Assembly (NCBI GenBank): GCA_002350805.1
Contig: DEFO01000013.1
Span: forward strand, 27,817 to 91,816
Reading direction: 5' to 3'
Length of the DNA: 64,000 nt
From: Prevotella sp. UBA2850
Lineage (GTDB): Bacteria; Bacteroidota; Bacteroidia; Bacteroidales; Bacteroidaceae
A model generated the notes under the pieces. It made no database searches, was not told where the DNA came from, and was given only the letters and a program-made list of their open reading frames with translations. The position numbers were made by a program, and so were the translations under genes. This document shows positions 42,965 through 51,361 of this stretch, in pieces (the first letter of the stretch is position 1; each line of letters starts with the position of its first letter).

Positions 42965-43816
42965 CTAGGACTCAGGTTCCTGGGTTGACTTGTACTCTCT
43001 ATAGGGGAGGTCGAGGTTCAGATAGTGGAAATTGTGCTGGCGCTGTTGCTGGTGGGGCGGAATGGTCATGTAGTCGCCGTATTTCTGACTCAGGTAACGG
43101 TCGTACTGCTCTACGCCCATCACTTGCTCTCCCTCAAACTCATAGGGGGTGGGTGTTCCTAATACCTCTTTGGGCATGACGCCATGCGAGCCGTCGTCGT
43201 AGTCGGCCACGAGTGATGCCTTATCGTAGTCGTATTTATGGAGCAACCGGCTGATTTTCCCCTGCACTCCAGCCAGTGTGTAGAGCTTCCGGCACAGCAG
43301 GGGCACCCATGAGTCGGGACCGTGACCGTGCTTGTAGGGGTCGCGCACCATGAGGTAGAGCACCCGCTTGTAGTATTCGTAACGGGCGAAGTGGAGTTTC
43401 TGAATGATTTTGTTGGCAGGCGCTCCGTCGATGGGGAACACATCGATGTAGATGCCACCAAGGTATTTCAGGTGCATGCGCTCGATGAGCGTGGTGTTGC
43501 TGTCTTGTATTTTGGCGAAGGGCAGCGGATAGACGGCGTCGGTCTCGGCGCTCACCAGCTCGAACTGCGGCGGAAGCCACTCTTTGGCGTGCCGGATGAG
43601 ACGGTCGTAGTCGGGTCGTGGCATGGCGATGTCGAGGTCGTCGTCCCAGGGGATGAACCCTTTGTGGCGCACGGCACCGATCATGGTGCCTGCCCATATG
43701 TAATAGCGTAGCTGGTGCTGCCGGCAGGTGTTGTCGACTGCCAGAAGAATTTGTAGGATGCGCTGATGGACAGCATTTACGTCGTAATCGGCCATATCTG
43801 TTTGATCTCTATGCAT
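42965..43816 (-). CDS. LicD family phosphotransferase, second copy
   Basis: 283 residues. LicD marks: YYIWAGTMIGAVRHKGFIPW (about residues 38-57) followed by DDDLDIAMPRPDYDRL, the metal-binding DDD; then IQDSNTT and YIDVFPIDGAP. LicD proteins transfer phosphocholine or a similar phospho-group from a CDP-linked donor to a sugar. It is the last gene of the aminotransferase-LicC-LicD-LicD operon. An alternative start is the Met at 43795. Confidence 0.88.
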   Translation of the reverse strand: MHRDQTDMADYDVNAVHQRILQILLAVDNTCRQHQLRYYIWAGTMIGAVRHKGFIPWDDDLDIAMPRPDYDRLIRHAKEWLPPQFELVSAETDAVYPLPFAKIQDSNTTLIERMHLKYLGGIYIDVFPIDGAPANKIIQKLHFARYEYYKRVLYLMVRDPYKHGHGPDSWVPLLCRKLYTLAGVQGKISRLLHKYDYDKASLVADYDDGSHGVMPKEVLGTPTPYEFEGEQVMGVEQYDRYLSQKYGDYMTIPPHQQQRQHNFHYLNLDLPYREYKSTQEPES

Positions 43817-43856
43817 GATGGTGCTCCATCCTGTCCGCCGCCACCGTCGATGGGGG

Positions 43857-44780
43857 CTATAGTTTCTTGAACAACCGACGGAGGAGCGACTTACGGTAGG
43901 CTTTCCGCACCTGGGGCAGCAGCTCGCGGTAGCTGTGCTCAGTGTCGAAAATCAGTTCGCCGTGGTAGCTGGCATCCTGACGGGGCGTCATGTAGTCGTC
44001 GCCATACTGTGTGCGCAGGAATTTGTCGTAGCCTGCTGGCACGGGGACGGAAATATTCTCGAAGGGCATCCAGACGGTCTCGTCGAAGATGTGCTTATCG
44101 AACATGATGTCATCGCCACTGAAGGCGAGTTCTGCCAGACAGCTGCACTCTTCCGGGCGGACAGCGCGGAGCTGGTCTTCGGCCTCACGGTAGATGGCGG
44201 TCCAGCCACGGCGTGCCACCTCGCGCCGGCATTTCATCTTGCGGAAGATGAGTCCCAGCCGGCCTGAGAACAGGATATGGGTGTTCTTGGCCTTGAGGAA
44301 CCGCTGTGTGCGTCGGCTCAGCTGGCACAGTTGTTTGCGTTTCTGCTCATCGTCGGGGGCAGCGTCGAGCACGAAGATATCGATAAAGATGCCCTGATTG
44401 AACGGCTGGAAGGCGTCGGAGGGACGTATGGCAGCGGTCTCGCTGTGGCGCAACTGGGCATGTCCGCGGTAGTAGTCGTGGTCGGAGTAGGCGGATTGCA
44501 GGAAGTAGGGTGGTGCGAACAGCCGGTCGCCGAGGCTCAGCAGCCGGTCGTAGTCGGCCCGTGGCATGCAGACATCGATATCGTCGTCCCAGGGGATGAA
44601 CCCGTGGTGGCGCACCGCACCGAGGAGCGTTCCGCCGTCGACCCAGCACCTGAGTCCTTCCTGTTGGCAGGCGTCGAGGAACGTTTTAAGCAGATTGATT
44701 TCCACGCTCCACACTTTTTTCATCTCTGCCGAGACCAGAAAGCCGTCGCGCGTCTCTTCTGTCAGACTGAATGTGTTCAT
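43857..44780 (-). CDS. LicD family phosphotransferase, first copy
   Basis: 307 residues from MNTFSLTEETRDG (an in-frame Met at 44825 lies in the LicC gene). It contains CWVDGGTLLGAVRHHGFIPW then DDDIDVCMPRADYDRLL, and IFIDIFVLDAAPDD. Two different LicD proteins next to each other suggest two acceptor sugars or sites on the glycan. It starts 10 bases after the LicC-like gene. Confidence 0.88.
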   Translation of the reverse strand: MNTFSLTEETRDGFLVSAEMKKVWSVEINLLKTFLDACQQEGLRCWVDGGTLLGAVRHHGFIPWDDDIDVCMPRADYDRLLSLGDRLFAPPYFLQSAYSDHDYYRGHAQLRHSETAAIRPSDAFQPFNQGIFIDIFVLDAAPDDEQKRKQLCQLSRRTQRFLKAKNTHILFSGRLGLIFRKMKCRREVARRGWTAIYREAEDQLRAVRPEECSCLAELAFSGDDIMFDKHIFDETVWMPFENISVPVPAGYDKFLRTQYGDDYMTPRQDASYHGELIFDTEHSYRELLPQVRKAYRKSLLRRLFKKL

Positions 44781-44790
44781 GAATGTTGAT

Positions 44791-45522
44791 CTAATAGAGC
44801 TCTGCGGGAATGAGCTCGCGGGCACTGTTGAAGTCGTCGACGGTGTCCAGTTCTATGGAGAAATAGTCGGTGGTGTCGACAATATGGAATGAGTGGCCCT
44901 GAGGAATGAGTCGCTCGAAGGCGCGCTCGTAGAAGATATCGATGAGTCCCTCGCCCTCTATCATCCGGTCGAGCTCGGCAAAGAGAGCCTCGCTATAGTC
45001 GGCCTCCATCTTCTCGATGCCCACACTCTCGCCGATGGCCTCGCTGGGTGAGCACACCTTGCTGATCTCCACCACCTGGTTGTTGCTGTCGACAATCACT
45101 TTGATCTCCTCCTCTCCCAGTTCATGGCGGTTGAGGGCCAGAGCCGTTCCGGGCTCTTGGAGCATGCGCTGGATGATGGCGGGGTCAAAGAGAATGTCGC
45201 TGTCGAGCAGCAGGAACTCACGTCCGCGCACCAACTCGCGTGTCATCCATAGCGAGTAGATGTTGTTGTTGTGCTCGTAGTCGGCATTGTGGAGGAAGTG
45301 GAAGGTGAGCGACGAGGGATAGGTGTTAAGAAGGAAGTCGCGAATCATCTCTCCCCGATAGCCGGTGACGACGACAAACTCGCTGATGCCGGCGGCTATC
45401 ATGGCATCGAAGGTGCGTTGCAGCAGGGTACGGCTGCCCACAGTGAGCAGGCATTTGGGCCTCTCGTCGGTCAGCGGTCGCAACCGTTTGGCCATCCCTG
45501 CGGCCAATACTACTCCTATCAT
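44791..45522 (-). CDS. Nucleotidyltransferase, LicC-like (CTP:phosphocholine/phosphoethanolamine type)
   Basis: 243 residues from MIGVVLAAGMAKRLRPLTD. The NTP-transferase signature LAAGMAKRLRPLTDERPKCL, the metal site LLLDSDILFD and the later TDYFSIELDTVDD fit sugar/choline-phosphate cytidylyltransferases. It would make CDP-choline, CDP-ethanolamine or a related CDP-alcohol for the two LicD proteins downstream. No choline kinase (LicA) or choline importer (LicB) is in the window, so the source of the phospho-alcohol is open. The start is 5 bases after the aminotransferase stop. Confidence 0.87.
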   Translation of the reverse strand: MIGVVLAAGMAKRLRPLTDERPKCLLTVGSRTLLQRTFDAMIAAGISEFVVVTGYRGEMIRDFLLNTYPSSLTFHFLHNADYEHNNNIYSLWMTRELVRGREFLLLDSDILFDPAIIQRMLQEPGTALALNRHELGEEEIKVIVDSNNQVVEISKVCSPSEAIGESVGIEKMEADYSEALFAELDRMIEGEGLIDIFYERAFERLIPQGHSFHIVDTTDYFSIELDTVDDFNSARELIPAELY

Positions 45523-45526
45523 ACGC

Positions 45527-46582
45527 TTATTTTGTTTGGCCTTGAAACACTCTGAGCATCGTGTCGCAGACGGTCTGGGTCTGTTCCTTGCGGCCCAGGG
45601 TAATGCGGACACACGACTCGAGTCCTTTGTCGGTCATGAACTTAATCTTGTAGTTCTCTGCAGCCAGCGCTTTCTGCAAGGCTTCTTTTATCTCGATGGG
45701 ATACTTGATGAGAATGAAGTTGGCCACGCTCTTATAGACCTTAAAGCCCGGTTTGTCGCCGAAAGTACGCTTGAAGAGCTGTCGTCCCCATTCCATGTCG
45801 TCAGCCACACGGCGGTAGTGGTCGTCGCTGTCGAGGGCAGCCAGTGCCACGGCCTCTGAGAAGCGGTTGTAACCGAGATATTTATTGATGTAGCTGACGA
45901 AATGGTCGTGACCGGCACCAATGAAGCCGAAGCCGCAACGCAGGCCGGGCAGTCCGTAGAACTTCGACAGCGTGCGCGAGATAATCAGGTTGCGGTATTT
46001 GTTCACCAAGGGTGCGATATAGTCGGTGTCGCTGGTGATGAAACTGGCATAGGCCTCGTCGATGAGCACCATCGTGTCGTCGGGGATGTTCTCCATGATG
46101 CGGCCAATCTCATCGGGCGTCAGACTGTTGCCCGTGGGGTTGTTGGGCGATGCCAGCAGGAGCATGCGCGGATGAATGCGGTTGGTATATTCGATGACCT
46201 CGTCGACGTCGTAGGCAAAGGTGTCGTCCTGCTCGTGCAGGGGATACATCTCGAAGGTGCCATAGCATTCGCTGGCCACCTTATTATAGTACCACCACGA
46301 AAATTCAGGAATCAGAATCTTCTTGTTGTCGCCCTTCATCAGGTAGTAGTGGATGGCGTTCTTCAGAATGTCCTCACCGCCATAGGCCAGCAGCACCTGC
46401 TCCTCGGGCACTCCATACAGCTCGCTCAGCCGCACGCTGATGACGCTTTTCTTCCCTTGGTCGTAGATGCGGGTGTAGAAGCACAGGTCCTTGGGGTTGA
46501 AGTTCTTGATGGCCTCTACTACTTTATCGCTGGGCTCGAAATTGAACTCGTTGCGGTCTAGATAATTTAAATCGTTATGCAT
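45527..46582 (-). CDS. PLP-dependent class I/II aminotransferase (HisC/CobD-like)
   Basis: 351 residues. PLP-site segments: SPNNPTGNSLT, DEAYASF, and the Lys loop SRTLSKFYGLPGLRCGF; the C-terminal Arg in CVRITLGRKEQ binds a carboxylate. The closest kin are histidinol-phosphate aminotransferase and threonine-phosphate decarboxylase. The rest of a his operon is absent. The operon with LicC and LicD suggests it makes an amino-alcohol phosphate, for example by decarboxylating an O-phospho-amino acid, but that is inference. It has its own -7 box at 46606. Confidence 0.83.
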   Translation of the reverse strand: MHNDLNYLDRNEFNFEPSDKVVEAIKNFNPKDLCFYTRIYDQGKKSVISVRLSELYGVPEEQVLLAYGGEDILKNAIHYYLMKGDNKKILIPEFSWWYYNKVASECYGTFEMYPLHEQDDTFAYDVDEVIEYTNRIHPRMLLLASPNNPTGNSLTPDEIGRIMENIPDDTMVLIDEAYASFITSDTDYIAPLVNKYRNLIISRTLSKFYGLPGLRCGFGFIGAGHDHFVSYINKYLGYNRFSEAVALAALDSDDHYRRVADDMEWGRQLFKRTFGDKPGFKVYKSVANFILIKYPIEIKEALQKALAAENYKIKFMTDKGLESCVRITLGRKEQTQTVCDTMLRVFQGQTK

Positions 46583-46605
46583 AGTGATGTTCTGATTTTC
46601 GGCTG

Positions 46606-46613
46606 CAAAGTTA
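46606..46613 (-). promoter_or_regulatory. -7 box (TAACTTTG) of the aminotransferase-LicC-LicD operon
   Basis: TAACTTTG on the minus strand, 23 bases above the ATG at 46582 and within the short spacer after glf. No clear -33 TTG. Confidence 0.5.
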
Positions 46614-46624
46614 CAACTTTTATT

Positions 46625-47755
46625 TTATAAAATCTGCATATTCAACACTTTTTCTACGATAGGAGCCATGTCGTAGTATTTGTATTCTGCAAGCCGGCCA
46701 CCGAAGATGACGCGCTGCTCACGGTTGGCTAGCTGCCGGTATTGCTCGTAGAGCCGGTTGTTGCGGTCGTTGTTGACGGGATAGTAGGGCTCCATGCCGG
46801 GTTTCCACTCGGTGCTGTACTCGCGCGAGATGACGGTGTGCGGTGTGTCGTAGACCTGCTGTCCGAACATCTCGAAATGCTTGTGCTCGATGATGCGCGT
46901 GTAGGGCACCTGTGCCTCGGTGTAGTTCACTACGGCATTGCCTTGGTAGTTAGGCGTCGGGAGCGTCTCCTGCTCGAAGCGCACCGTGCGGTATTCCAGT
47001 TTTCCGAAGCGGTAGTCGTAGTATTCGTCTATCTTACCAGTGAAGACGATGCGCGCGGCGATGCTTTCCCAGTGTTCGCGGTCGGCGAAGAAATCGGTAT
47101 CGGTCAGCGTGTCGGCACCGCGCAACAGTCCTTCCGTCAGACGGTTGTAGCCTCCGATGGGGATGCCCTGGTAGCGGTCGTTGAAGTAATTGTTGTCGAA
47201 AACCAGACGGACGGGCAGCCGCTTGATGATGAAAGCAGGCAGTTCGGTGCATTTCCGTCCCCACTGTTTCTCGGTGTATCCTTTGATGAGGCGCTCGTAG
47301 ATATCGCGGCCGATGAGCAGCAGGGCCTGTTCCTCGAGGTTGCGAGGCTCGGTGACGCCCTCCTGGCGCATGCGCTCGACCGCCTCCTGACGCTGTTCGT
47401 CGATTTTCCGCTGTGCCTCCTCGGGGGTGGTGACGCCCCACATCTGATAGAATGTGTTCATGTTGAACGGCAGGTTGTAGAGCCGTCCCTCGTAATTGGC
47501 CACGGGCGAGTTGGTATATCGGTTGAACTCGACGATGGAATTGACGAAGTCCCACACCTGCCTGCTGTTGGTGTGGAAGATATGGGCACCGTATTTATGT
47601 ACGTGGATGCCCTCCACATCCTCACAGTAGATGTTGCCACCCAGCTGCGGTCGCTTGTCGATGACGAGGCACTTCCTGCCCTGTTGCATGGCCCGGTAGG
47701 CAAAGGTACAGCCAAACAGACCTGCGCCCACGATCAGATAATCATATTCTTTCAT
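46625..47755 (-). CDS. glf: UDP-galactopyranose mutase
   Basis: 376 residues. The FAD dinucleotide fold is at the N-terminus (YLIVGAGLFGCTFA, then RPQLGGNIY), followed by the family segments GAHIFHTN, LPFNMNTF, KGYTEKQWGR, DRYQGIPIGGYN, and the second flavin segment FGGRLAEYKYYDM near the end. It converts UDP-galactopyranose to UDP-galactofuranose in the cytoplasm, the donor for Galf residues in surface glycans. The predicted Galf-transferase-like enzyme at 41834 fits. Confidence 0.95.
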   Translation of the reverse strand: MKEYDYLIVGAGLFGCTFAYRAMQQGRKCLVIDKRPQLGGNIYCEDVEGIHVHKYGAHIFHTNSRQVWDFVNSIVEFNRYTNSPVANYEGRLYNLPFNMNTFYQMWGVTTPEEAQRKIDEQRQEAVERMRQEGVTEPRNLEEQALLLIGRDIYERLIKGYTEKQWGRKCTELPAFIIKRLPVRLVFDNNYFNDRYQGIPIGGYNRLTEGLLRGADTLTDTDFFADREHWESIAARIVFTGKIDEYYDYRFGKLEYRTVRFEQETLPTPNYQGNAVVNYTEAQVPYTRIIEHKHFEMFGQQVYDTPHTVISREYSTEWKPGMEPYYPVNNDRNNRLYEQYRQLANREQRVIFGGRLAEYKYYDMAPIVEKVLNMQIL

Positions 47756-47840
47756 ATTCAGCAGATGTCAAAAAAATGAAACATTGAGCACATCAATCAT
47801 CCCGTTAGCTCTTTTTTAGCTGCCATAAAGTGATGATGCC

Positions 47841-48635
47841 CTATCGCTCCACCCGTTCGCGCAGCACTTCTAGATACTGTCGCAGGATGTTGCGCATGTC
47901 GTCGGGCAGATAGCTGATGGCCTTCTCTATCATCTCCTCGGGAATCTCGTAGTACGATTCGGCGATGCTGCCGGCAATGGCGGCCTTCGTGTCGGTGTCG
48001 CCATCGCAGAGAACCGCCTTGCGAATCACCTCCTCGAAATTGTCGGCATCGAGGAAGCAGCGGATGGCCATCGGGACTGTCTCCTGACAGGTGCCGTCGA
48101 AGTGTCCCAGTGAACCGATGCGCAAGATGTCCTTCATGGGAGGTATATCATAGTCGAACCCCTTCTTCACCGCACGCTCCACTTTCTCTTTGGTCACACG
48201 CACGGTGCGCAGCCAATAGATGAGGGTGGCCACACACTGCGCCCCTTTGATGCCCTCAGGGTGGTTGTGGCTGACTTCGGCGCTCTTCTTAGCCTCGTCC
48301 ATCACTTCATGATAGTCGTCGAAAAGCCATCCAATGGGACTCACGCGCATGGCCGCGCCGTTGCCGAAGCTGTTCATAGGCGTCTGCACGTCGGCATGTA
48401 TCCACTGGTAGAACCGGTGGCCGTAGCTGCCCATAGGGTTGGGGTAGCGGCGGCACCACTCCAGCAGCGACTGCTGGTAGTCCTTGTGGTTCATGATGGC
48501 GTCGGCAATAGCAATGGTACACACGGTATCATCGGTATAGCTGCACTCGGGGGTGAACAATTCAAAATGCTCTTCTGGAACGGGTCCGAACTCAAAACGC
48601 GAACCCACAATGTCGCCAATAATTGCTCCTATCAT
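47841..48635 (-). CDS. ADP-ribosylglycohydrolase family protein (DraG/ARH-like)
   Basis: 264 residues, all-helical. The metal-binding signatures are GDIVGSRFE near residue 7, SYTDDTV near 33, and the C-terminal GDTDTKAAIAGSIAES near 217. It hydrolyses ADP-ribose from proteins or other ADP-ribosyl links in the cytoplasm. No ADP-ribosyltransferase partner is next to it. Between glf and tRNA-Arg, apparently a separate unit. Confidence 0.9.
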   Translation of the reverse strand: MIGAIIGDIVGSRFEFGPVPEEHFELFTPECSYTDDTVCTIAIADAIMNHKDYQQSLLEWCRRYPNPMGSYGHRFYQWIHADVQTPMNSFGNGAAMRVSPIGWLFDDYHEVMDEAKKSAEVSHNHPEGIKGAQCVATLIYWLRTVRVTKEKVERAVKKGFDYDIPPMKDILRIGSLGHFDGTCQETVPMAIRCFLDADNFEEVIRKAVLCDGDTDTKAAIAGSIAESYYEIPEEMIEKAISYLPDDMRNILRQYLEVLRERVER

Positions 48636-48704
48636 GGTATTATCTCCTACGTCTGAAAAAAAGATTAAGCCCTACAATGTTTAATACTCCATGATTCACC
48701 AAAG

Positions 48705-48776
48705 TAGTCCCACCGAGAATCGAACTCGGATCTAATCTTTAGGAGAGACTTGTTCTATCCATTGAACTATGGGACC
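48705..48776 (-). tRNA. tRNA-Arg (anticodon CCT)
   Basis: On the minus strand the cloverleaf closes: acceptor GGTCCCA/TGGGACT, D stem GTTC/GAAC, anticodon stem AGTCT/AGATT with loop CTCCTAA (anticodon CCT, reads AGG), T arm CCGAG-TTCGATT-CTCGG, discriminator A. CCA is not encoded. A full consensus promoter lies just upstream. Confidence 0.95.
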
Positions 48777-48793
48777 CTATGGTTTTTCGTGTG

Positions 48794-48824
48794 CAAAGAT
48801 ACAATCTTTTTGGCGAACGACAAA
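48794..48824 (-). promoter_or_regulatory. Promoter of tRNA-Arg
   Basis: On the minus strand: TTTG (48821-48824), 19 bases, TATCTTTG (48794-48801). The tRNA starts 18 bases below the -7 box. Confidence 0.8.
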
Positions 48825-48829
48825 ATTTT

Positions 48830-48854
48830 GCCCCGCTTATGTGCTAAGCGGGGC
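48830..48854 (-). terminator. Hairpin after the lipoprotein gene
   Basis: GCCCCGCTTA and TAAGCGGGGC form a perfect 10-bp stem with a 5-base loop, 31 bases after the stop of the gene at 48885. It is followed on the minus strand by AAAATTTTG, not a clean T tract. It separates this gene from the tRNA promoter. Confidence 0.65.
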
Positions 48855-48884
48855 AGCGATTCACATGAATTTTGGTGAAACGGC

Positions 48885-49409
48885 CTACCATTCCAGGCTC
48901 GATGGCTGCTGTGGGGCAAGCGTGATCTCTCCCTCGTGGATAGGATATGCAGGATTGAAAGTGCTTTTCTTGCCTTCGGCCACATAGATACGGATGTGGT
49001 AACTGCCGCTGGTGATGCGCTTGATGTAGAAAGAGCAGTCGTACGGGCAAACGCAATTGGCCAAGGCCTCGCGGTTCTTGGGCACTATCACCAGATCGAT
49101 GCGCCCGTTGTGGCAGGTCATCAGCACGTTCTCTATGCTTTCGGCATCGCAGTTCAAGATGATGTCGGTCAGGCTGACCATCGCCCCGCCGTTGCCGTTG
49201 GGCTCGAAGGTGAGTTTGGTTCGCTGCAAACTGTTCCCTGCACGAGTGCCATCGGTCGTGCTCTGCATCATTTTGCAGCCAGAGGAGTTGATGTCGGTGA
49301 TGCTCATCTCCTGCATGGTGTTGTCGTTGTCGTCGTCGTTTGAGCAGCTGACAGCCAGGGCAAGCACAGCGGCCACAAAGATTGTCATGAACAATAATCG
49401 GTGTTTCAT
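48885..49409 (-). CDS. Hypothetical lipoprotein
   Basis: 174 residues from MKHRLLFMTI; an in-frame Met at 49451 would put hydrophilic residues before the signal peptide. Lipobox LAVSC near residues 18-22 is followed by SNDDDNDN, a surface-export type acidic stretch. The mature part has an even mix of strands and four cysteines (for example NCVCPYDC) that may form disulphides. I do not recognise the family. It stands alone between tRNA-Arg and a divergent glycosyltransferase. Confidence 0.75.
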   Translation of the reverse strand: MKHRLLFMTIFVAAVLALAVSCSNDDDNDNTMQEMSITDINSSGCKMMQSTTDGTRAGNSLQRTKLTFEPNGNGGAMVSLTDIILNCDAESIENVLMTCHNGRIDLVIVPKNREALANCVCPYDCSFYIKRITSGSYHIRIYVAEGKKSTFNPAYPIHEGEITLAPQQPSSLEW

Positions 49410-49483
49410 ATCTTCTTTTTTGTGGTTTTCTGATAAAGAAACACGGACCATAGCAAATTATTGCATGAATATTGCAAAAAAAA

Positions 49484-49514
49484 TTGCGATTTTGTAGGAA
49501 AAAGTATATATTTG
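49484..49514 (+). promoter_or_regulatory. Promoter of the GT2 gene at 49543
   Basis: TTG (49484-49486), 20 bases, TATATTTG (49507-49514). The ATG is 29 bases downstream. Confidence 0.75.
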
Positions 49515-49542
49515 CATCACGCTTGATGCGAAATAAGCAGCA

Positions 49543-50490
49543 ATGGATATCAATAACGAAAGGAAAATATCGGTCATCATACCCGTCTATAACAAGGCGG
49601 CGTTTATTGAGGACTGTGTGAACGGCATACTGGGTCAGGATTTCGACAACTTCGAGATTGTGGCGGTCGACGACGGAAGCACCGATGAGTCGGGGGCTGT
49701 CTGCGACCGGCTGGCAGCTGCCGACCAGCGGATGCGCGTGCTGCACACCGAGAACGGAGGTGTGACCGCTGCCCGCCGTCGGGGTGTGGAGCATGCCCGT
49801 GGCCGCTATATCATGTTTGTAGATGCCGACGACACGCTCATGCCCCATGCCATGCGGACGCTCTACGACTGCATAGAGCGTGAGCAGGCCGACGAGGTGA
49901 TAGGCACATTCTGCACGCAGCACGGTGACCGCTCGCCCGTGGTCTACACAGGATTTGCTGAGGCTGAACCGCTGATTCGCGCCATCATCAGCAATAAGAA
50001 CCGTTTTTGCGTGTTGTGGGGCATCATCTTCCAGCGTGAGATACTGGACGGATGCCTCGACACACCGCGCGAGATCATTGAGGGCGAAGACAAGATGATG
50101 CAGGTGAAGGTGCTCATGAAGCGGCCGAAGGTGTTCTTCTGTAAGGACTGTGTGTATATGTACAATATCGGTCTGCCGAATGACCGCCGGCAGACCGTAG
50201 AGCGCCTCCAACTGTACGATCAGCTGTTATTCGAGGTGTTGCATCGCTGGAGCGGTGAGGAAGGGGAAAGGCTGGAAGAGGCCTTCTCGCTTCATCAGGT
50301 GAAAGAATACGAGTATCTCTTGCGCACAGGAAACCTGTCGAACGCCAGCCGCTATAAGCAGGCGATGCATCCGATGAAGGGACGGCTCCCCCTCTACGAG
50401 AAAATGATTTACATGCTGCCTCCGCGAATGGCCCGTTGCCTGGCGAAGGTATTCAAATACGTGGTTTTTAAGCTATATCACAATGTTTGA
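49543..50490 (+). CDS. GT2-family glycosyltransferase
   Basis: 315 residues. GT-A fold start KISVIIPVYNKAAFIEDCVN, the nucleotide segment IVAVDDGSTDESG, and the DXD equivalent MFVDADDTLMP. Residues after 200 are helical and ill-defined. It is cytoplasmic, perhaps peripherally bound, and transfers a sugar from a nucleotide donor to an envelope glycan. Its last codons lie in a three-copy 28-bp array shared with the convergent gene. Confidence 0.9.
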   Translation: MDINNERKISVIIPVYNKAAFIEDCVNGILGQDFDNFEIVAVDDGSTDESGAVCDRLAAADQRMRVLHTENGGVTAARRRGVEHARGRYIMFVDADDTLMPHAMRTLYDCIEREQADEVIGTFCTQHGDRSPVVYTGFAEAEPLIRAIISNKNRFCVLWGIIFQREILDGCLDTPREIIEGEDKMMQVKVLMKRPKVFFCKDCVYMYNIGLPNDRRQTVERLQLYDQLLFEVLHRWSGEEGERLEEAFSLHQVKEYEYLLRTGNLSNASRYKQAMHPMKGRLPLYEKMIYMLPPRMARCLAKVFKYVVFKLYHNV

Positions 50491-50553
50491 GCTAAATAAG
50501 CTATACCACAATGTTTGAGCTAAATAAGCTATACCACAACGTCTGAGCTAAAT
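50470..50553. repeat. Three-copy 28 bp tandem array spanning two convergent stop codons
   Basis: Units lie at 50470-50497, 50498-50525 and 50526-50553, pattern AAGCTATAYCACAAYGTYTG then AGCTAAAT. Units one and two differ at one base. The TGA of the plus-strand gene is in unit one and the TAG of the minus-strand gene in unit three. Confidence 0.92.
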
Positions 50554-51360
50554 GCCGGGAATGTGTTTGAACCTGGCATTTACAAACTTTGCCATCTTAG
50601 ACAATAGCTTTATCACCGGAAAGACATGATGGAAGCTGGACAATACTGCGAAATGCGGAAGCATATCGTTGTTGATCCGTGCGAACCTCAGGTAATCTTC
50701 CCGGTAGAAGGGGGCTACCAGTTCGCTGACCATCCGGCGGTTTTCCACGAGTGTGTCACGCCAGTGCACTTTGCTGGCTCCGCCTCCCTCACAAACAGCC
50801 AGGATATCGGTCACAAACGTCAGTTTTACTTTGTCTTTTACGTATGGCTCAATGACAGACTTCAGGTCGGCAGTCAGTTTGTACGATTCGTCGAAACCAT
50901 ATTTCTGCAACACCTCCCTGCGGTAGTACACCGCCTGGTGGTTGATGCCCACCGAGAAGAGGTCGTAGAGGGTCATCTCGCCTTTTACCATTCTTGGCTG
51001 CCCCCCATACTCCTCACTGCCCAGTATGATGTCGCCATCGCAGGCATTCACCGTTTTCAACACGTTGCTGCCGGCAAAGATGTCGCCGGCATTCATAAAC
51101 ACCACATAGTCGCCCGTCACGTGTTGTATGCCTTTGTTCATTGCATTGTAGATGCCGGAGTCTTTTTCCGACAAGGAAAAGGTGATGATATCTCCGAACT
51201 GGGCGAGGATATCTTTCGTGTTGTCGGTGCTGGCGCCGTCGACGACGATGGTCTCTTTCCGTGCATAGTCGAGAGAGCGGATGCTGTTCAGCGTGCGTTC
51301 CAGTCCCTGGGCATTGTTGCGCGTGACAACGATGATGGAGTATTTTCTTTCTGTATTCAT
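50548..51360 (-). CDS. GT2-family glycosyltransferase (WcaA-like)
   Basis: 270 residues from MNTERKYSIIVVTRNN, which begins 1 base after the stop codon of the upstream DUF6080 gene. GT-A marks: TIVVDGASTDNTKDIL, SEKDSGIYNAMNKGI, and VVFMNAGD in place of a plain DXD. It probably uses a nucleotide-hexose donor; acceptor unknown. The end of the gene is within the 28-bp tandem array. Confidence 0.88.
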   Translation of the reverse strand: MNTERKYSIIVVTRNNAQGLERTLNSIRSLDYARKETIVVDGASTDNTKDILAQFGDIITFSLSEKDSGIYNAMNKGIQHVTGDYVVFMNAGDIFAGSNVLKTVNACDGDIILGSEEYGGQPRMVKGEMTLYDLFSVGINHQAVYYRREVLQKYGFDESYKLTADLKSVIEPYVKDKVKLTFVTDILAVCEGGGASKVHWRDTLVENRRMVSELVAPFYREDYLRFARINNDMLPHFAVLSSFHHVFPVIKLLSKMAKFVNARFKHIPGI

Positions 51361-51361
51361 T

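Noticed and set aside
45527..46582. hisC of a histidine operon
   Set aside because: No other his genes nearby; the neighbours are LicC and LicD.
50470..50553. CRISPR array
   Set aside because: The 28-bp units are contiguous with no spacers, only three copies, no cas genes.
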